This document shows, in pieces, positions 12,625 to 14,990 of a DNA stretch of 14,990 nt; positions within the stretch are counted from its first letter, which is position 1; each line of letters begins with the position of its first letter. A model generated the notes under the pieces. It made no database searches and was not told where the DNA came from. It saw only the letters and a list, made by a program, of their open reading frames with translations. The translations under genes and the position numbers were made by a program. Origin of the DNA: Candidatus Omnitrophota bacterium (GTDB lineage: Bacteria; Omnitrophota; Gorgyraeia; Gygaellales; Profunditerraquicolaceae); contig JAQTNB010000005.1 of assembly GCA_028714055.1 (NCBI GenBank), forward strand, positions 1-14,990, written 5' to 3'.

Positions 12625-12921
12625 TTAATATCCTCCCTGGAAGACTATATCCCAGCGGTTTATCTTGGTGATCGTGCGGTCTTCCATGATTTCGGCGCAT
12701 TCTACCAGGCATTCAAAAGGCTTGGTAGAGCCATGGATGAGGCCGGCGATCTTGGTTTTCCCCGTGGCAACCGCTTTATTTTGGATGAAGAGGGTAACGT
12801 TGAATACCGTCATTGAGTAGCTCGCGCCGGAAGAGTTCTTTATCTCTCCGGTCACAATGAGGGTCTTGTCGTCGTTCCTCCTGAAGTTAATATTATAGAA
12901 AGCAAAATTTCCTCTATACAT
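12625..12921 (-). CDS. FxLYD-like domain protein
   Basis: This 98-residue protein has no signal peptide. The segment LIVTGEIKNSSGASYSMTVF, then NVTLFIQNKAVATGKTKI and GSTKPFECLVE, is the immunoglobulin-like FxLYD pattern (GEVxNxSGxxY..V...LFD...G...PGxxKPFE). Such domains are usually on the cell surface or in the periplasm and mediate contacts; here there is no export signal, which is odd and could mean the start is mis-set or the protein is cytosolic. The ATG at 12921 lacks a clear ribosome site. It lies 29 nt after the NIL-domain gene and is probably the last gene of that unit. Confidence 0.7.
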   Translation of the reverse strand: MYRGNFAFYNINFRRNDDKTLIVTGEIKNSSGASYSMTVFNVTLFIQNKAVATGKTKIAGLIHGSTKPFECLVECAEIMEDRTITKINRWDIVFQGGY

Positions 12922-12950
12922 GTGGCGGTCCGGCCTTAAAAGGGTGGTTT

Positions 12951-13181
12951 TTAGGAGAGTGTCTGGGCTTCCTTGATCTCTACGCCGCTGTCTTTGAGGT
13001 ATTGGAGGGATTTGTTGACGTCTGCCTCCTCCCCTTCTATTACCAGCAATGCCCAGCCGACATCCGTGGAGAAAGAGGCTTCAAGGATATTCAGGATAAT
13101 GTCGAATTTCTTGCAAAGTTCGCAGATAAGCGGATCGTCTTTGAGCTCGGGCGGAAAATTCAGGTCGATTTTAATCTTCAT
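12951..13181 (-). CDS. Stand-alone NIL-domain protein
   Basis: This 76-residue protein begins MKIKIDLNFPPELKDDPLIC and contains ILEASFSTDVGWALLVIEGEEADVNKSLQYLKDSGVEI, which matches the NIL domain, an ACT-like ferredoxin fold. NIL is best known as the C-terminal regulatory domain of the MetN methionine ABC ATPase, where it binds methionine; it also appears alone or with ferredoxins in anaerobes. The ligand here is unknown. AAGGAGG lies 7 nt before the ATG. Its start overlaps the end of the DUF2062 gene by 11 nt. Confidence 0.85.
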   Translation of the reverse strand: MKIKIDLNFPPELKDDPLICELCKKFDIILNILEASFSTDVGWALLVIEGEEADVNKSLQYLKDSGVEIKEAQTLS

Positions 13182-13656
13182 GCGTCTTCCTCCTTTTCCT
13201 GAGCGATAAGGCTGACAGCGTAACCGCGTATGTCAACATTCCGAAGGCCGCGCCTATCGTCAGGTACCCGATGACAACCGGCAGGATCAAATTTATGACG
13301 GAGGCGTCAAAAAGCCTCTCAAGGCGGAAATCCTTCAGGAGCGCTGCCCAGCTGTTGTACGCCTCCTGCCAGCTCACTCCCAGTATAGCAGAGCCGATTT
13401 TTATTGACAAGATAAATGTGACAAAACTAAGCCAGGTATTGGTCAGGATGGTGCCGATGACCGCGGCAGCACGGTTTGCCCTTAAGATGAAAGCCAGGGC
13501 CAGGGCGGTCAGCGGCCCGATGCCGGGCGTGATACCGGAAAACGCCCCGATCCCGAAACCCAGGGCTATCTTTTGCGGGCTGTCGTTGATCCTGAAGAGC
13601 TTGCGGTAGATAAATTTAAAAAATATCCTGATTTTATCCGCGGTTTTTTTTCTCAT
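13171..13656 (-). CDS. DUF2062 membrane protein
   Basis: This 161-residue protein begins MRKKTADKIRIFFKFIYRKL and contains DSPQKIALGFGIGAFSGITPG followed by several hydrophobic helices (LTALALAFILRANRAAAVIG, then NTWLSFVTFILSIKIGSAIL and INLILPVVIGYLTIGAAFGM). The P..IA.GF..G.F.G..P.G pattern is that of DUF2062, a small inner-membrane family of unknown function often near glycosyltransferases. The ATG at 13656 is chosen because AAGGCGG lies 6 nt upstream; the adjacent ATG at 13659 is the alternative. The gene overlaps the radical SAM gene by 23 nt and the NIL gene by 11 nt. Confidence 0.88.
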   Translation of the reverse strand: MRKKTADKIRIFFKFIYRKLFRINDSPQKIALGFGIGAFSGITPGIGPLTALALAFILRANRAAAVIGTILTNTWLSFVTFILSIKIGSAILGVSWQEAYNSWAALLKDFRLERLFDASVINLILPVVIGYLTIGAAFGMLTYAVTLSALSLRKRRKTHED

Positions 13657-14656
13657 CATCTGCCGCCTTGAACGCGGGTTTGATATGCACTCCGGCAAAA
13701 CGCTGGAGTCCGAAAGATTCCTGGGTCCAGCCGTTGTAAAGGCCGAACTCTTCCAGGGTTTGTTTTGCCTTGGCGTATTCTTCCAGGGTAATGCGGCGGT
13801 CGATGCCTTCAAGGCTGTGGGCGCGGTAATACGGGGTATACTGGCTCATCAGGCTGACGTAGGTTTCTTCGGAGAGTTCTTCTTTTATGAATTTCATGGC
13901 TTCTTTTGTCCCGGAGATATCGTTGGGAAGGACCAGGTGCCGTATGATCATCCCCTTCTTTATGATCCCGTCCGGGCCTATATCGGCAGTCCCCACCTGG
14001 CGGTGCATCTCCTTGAGCGCCTGGCGGTTGTATTGGGGGTAACCGGGGGCCTGGGAATAGCGCGCGGCGTGCTCTTCGTTTGCGTAGCGCATATCGGGAA
14101 GATAAATATCCACGATCCCTTCCAGCATTTTGATCATCTCGGCGCGTTCATATCCGCCGGTGTTATAGACAAGGGGGATATTGAGTCCTTTGGGCACGGC
14201 AAACAAAAGCGCCTGCAGGATCTGCGGCATGACATGGGTCGGTGTGACCAGGTTTATGTTGTGGCATCCTTGTTCCTGCAGGCCAAGCATGATCTGCGCC
14301 AGTTCTTCCGCGGTGGTTTCCCGCGAGTCTTCTGCGTCCTGGCTGAATTCAAAATTCTGGCAATAGAGGCACTTCATGTTGCAGCAGGAAAAAAATATGG
14401 TCCCCGAACCCCTGCTGCCTGAGATCGGCGGTTCTTCTCCGTGGTGTGCCATAAAGCTGTGCACCTTAGCTTTAAGGCCTGTCTTGCAGACCCCCTTCTC
14501 GTCTTTCAGCCGGTTTACCTTGCAGATGCGCGGGCAGATAGCGCAGGATTCAAGGAGCGCCATGGCTTTCTGCGCGCGGTTATGGAGCAGCCCCTCCCTG
14601 AAAGTTTTCAGGTATGAGGGATGATCCGGTTCAGGGGTTGGCCGATGCGATCTCAT
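13634..14656 (-). CDS. Radical SAM protein (PflA-like, COG1313 type)
   Basis: This 340-residue enzyme carries the radical SAM motif C92-x3-C96-x2-C99 (CNMKCLYCQN), which binds the 4Fe-4S cluster that cleaves S-adenosylmethionine. It has an extra N-terminal cysteine set, CAICPRIC (C38, C41, C45) and GVCKTG (C57), probably an additional cluster. Later segments VYNTGGYE, DIYLPDMRYANEEHAARYS and IIRHLVLPND match the PflA-like group of uncharacterised radical SAM proteins. The substrate is unknown. AGGTGA lies 4 nt before the ATG, and the start overlaps the M48 gene end by 26 nt, so translation is likely coupled. Confidence 0.92.
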   Translation of the reverse strand: MRSHRPTPEPDHPSYLKTFREGLLHNRAQKAMALLESCAICPRICKVNRLKDEKGVCKTGLKAKVHSFMAHHGEEPPISGSRGSGTIFFSCCNMKCLYCQNFEFSQDAEDSRETTAEELAQIMLGLQEQGCHNINLVTPTHVMPQILQALLFAVPKGLNIPLVYNTGGYERAEMIKMLEGIVDIYLPDMRYANEEHAARYSQAPGYPQYNRQALKEMHRQVGTADIGPDGIIKKGMIIRHLVLPNDISGTKEAMKFIKEELSEETYVSLMSQYTPYYRAHSLEGIDRRITLEEYAKAKQTLEEFGLYNGWTQESFGLQRFAGVHIKPAFKAADDEKKNRG

Positions 14657-14990
14657 TTTTCACCTGTTTGATACGTTCCGCTATGGGAGGGTGTGAACTT
14701 AAGTATACGAGGTTGAATCCCTGGCCTTTGCGTTCTGCTTCCTGCTGCAGCTTTTCAAAAAAAGTCACCATTCCGTAAGGGTCAAAGCCCGCGCGCCTGG
14801 CGTATCTGACCGCCAGCTTGTCGGCGAGGAATTCATCCTTGCGGCTGTATCCGAGGTTGATGAGGTTAAATACTACGTCCAGCGCTTGCAGTGTTGCGCC
14901 CTGCTGCCCGCTTAAGCCCAGGGCAACCCCTACGATAAGCTGATACCCGAGCACTGCCTGGCGTTTTTTGACGCTGTGGCGCGCGGCAAC
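14631..14990 (-). CDS. M48-family metallopeptidase (5' truncated by window end)
   Basis: The visible 119 residues are the C-terminal part of an M48 zinc peptidase; the reading frame runs off the window at 14990. The first residues, VAARHSVKKRQ, are what normally follows the HExxH zinc motif (HVxARHS), so that motif lies just outside. SRKDEFLADKLAVRYARRAG carries the third zinc ligand (E of DEFLAD) and GFDPYG, and SSHPPIAERI (near the end) is the M48 tail motif. Homologues include exported chaperone-proteases of the LoiP/YcaL/BepA type; export cannot be judged without the N-terminus. It heads the visible minus-strand unit with the radical SAM gene. Confidence 0.9.
   Translation of the reverse strand, partial: VAARHSVKKRQAVLGYQLIVGVALGLSGQQGATLQALDVVFNLINLGYSRKDEFLADKLAVRYARRAGFDPYGMVTFFEKLQQEAERKGQGFNLVYLSSHPPIAERIKQVKNEIASANP

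Noticed and set aside
12574..12816. An 80-codon plus-strand open frame
   Set aside because: Opposite the FxLYD-like gene and running through the AT-rich hairpin; treated as a shadow.
13685..14422. A 245-codon plus-strand open frame
   Set aside because: Antisense to the radical SAM gene, whose motifs are complete; long only because of GC-biased codon use.
1..14990. CRISPR array, tRNA, rRNA, insertion sequence or phage genes
   Set aside because: No regularly spaced repeats, no tRNA- or rRNA-like segment and no transposase or integrase motif was seen in any frame.

Overview
The window looks like chromosome of an anaerobic, diderm (outer-membrane) bacterium. A 2-oxoacid:ferredoxin oxidoreductase, an iron-sulfur flavoprotein and a Fur-family iron regulator point to anaerobic, iron-dependent metabolism. 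An Mla/MCE lipid-transport operon and three lipoprotein or secreted proteins point to an outer membrane. The gene mixture (tandem PilZ proteins, FxLYD-like, NIL, DUF2062, DUF5320, RRM protein) resembles deep-branching lineages such as Omnitrophota or related groups. That assignment is inference; no rRNA or marker gene is present. Almost everything is on the minus strand; only 4688-5652 and 12047-12421 are on plus. There is no gene-free stretch of 300 bases apart from the structured 11643-12046 region, which holds a riboswitch leader and hairpins.

Reading minus-strand units from left to right: (1) 1-1208: a NifX/NifB-like FeMo-cofactor-family protein (cut by the window start), a DUF5320 protein and a Fur-family repressor. 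A consensus promoter and two palindromic Fur-type boxes lie before fur and before the DUF5320 gene. (2) 1215-4591: Cys-rich small protein, hemerythrin-like protein, KorA (gamma-alpha fusion) and KorB, tightly packed. (3) Divergent plus pair 4688-5652: RRM RNA-binding protein with a long basic tail, and a translationally coupled degenerate Smr-like protein. (4) 5656-10064: iron-sulfur flavoprotein, MlaE (with STAS domain), MlaF, MlaD, PqiC-like lipoprotein and a frameshifted yajQ, in that transcriptional order.

(5) 10184-11178: a PilZ protein, a 45-residue zinc-ribbon protein and a lipoprotein, with their own consensus promoter. (6) 11204-11866: a second PilZ gene preceded by a promoter, a cyclic-di-GMP-I (GEMM-I) riboswitch and a rho-independent terminator, and followed by another terminator. 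(7) 11890-12421: two perfect hairpins and a plus-strand secreted cysteine-containing protein. (8) 12472-12580: a candidate small RNA gene with consensus promoter and terminator. (9) 12625-14990: M48 metallopeptidase (5' end outside the window), radical SAM enzyme, DUF2062 membrane protein, NIL-domain protein and FxLYD-like protein.

Two regulatory themes stand out. One is iron or redox control (Fur boxes, hemerythrin beside KorAB, FeS flavoprotein). The other is cyclic-di-GMP signalling: a riboswitch gating a PilZ effector, a second PilZ gene next door, and yajQ, whose family includes reported c-di-GMP binders.
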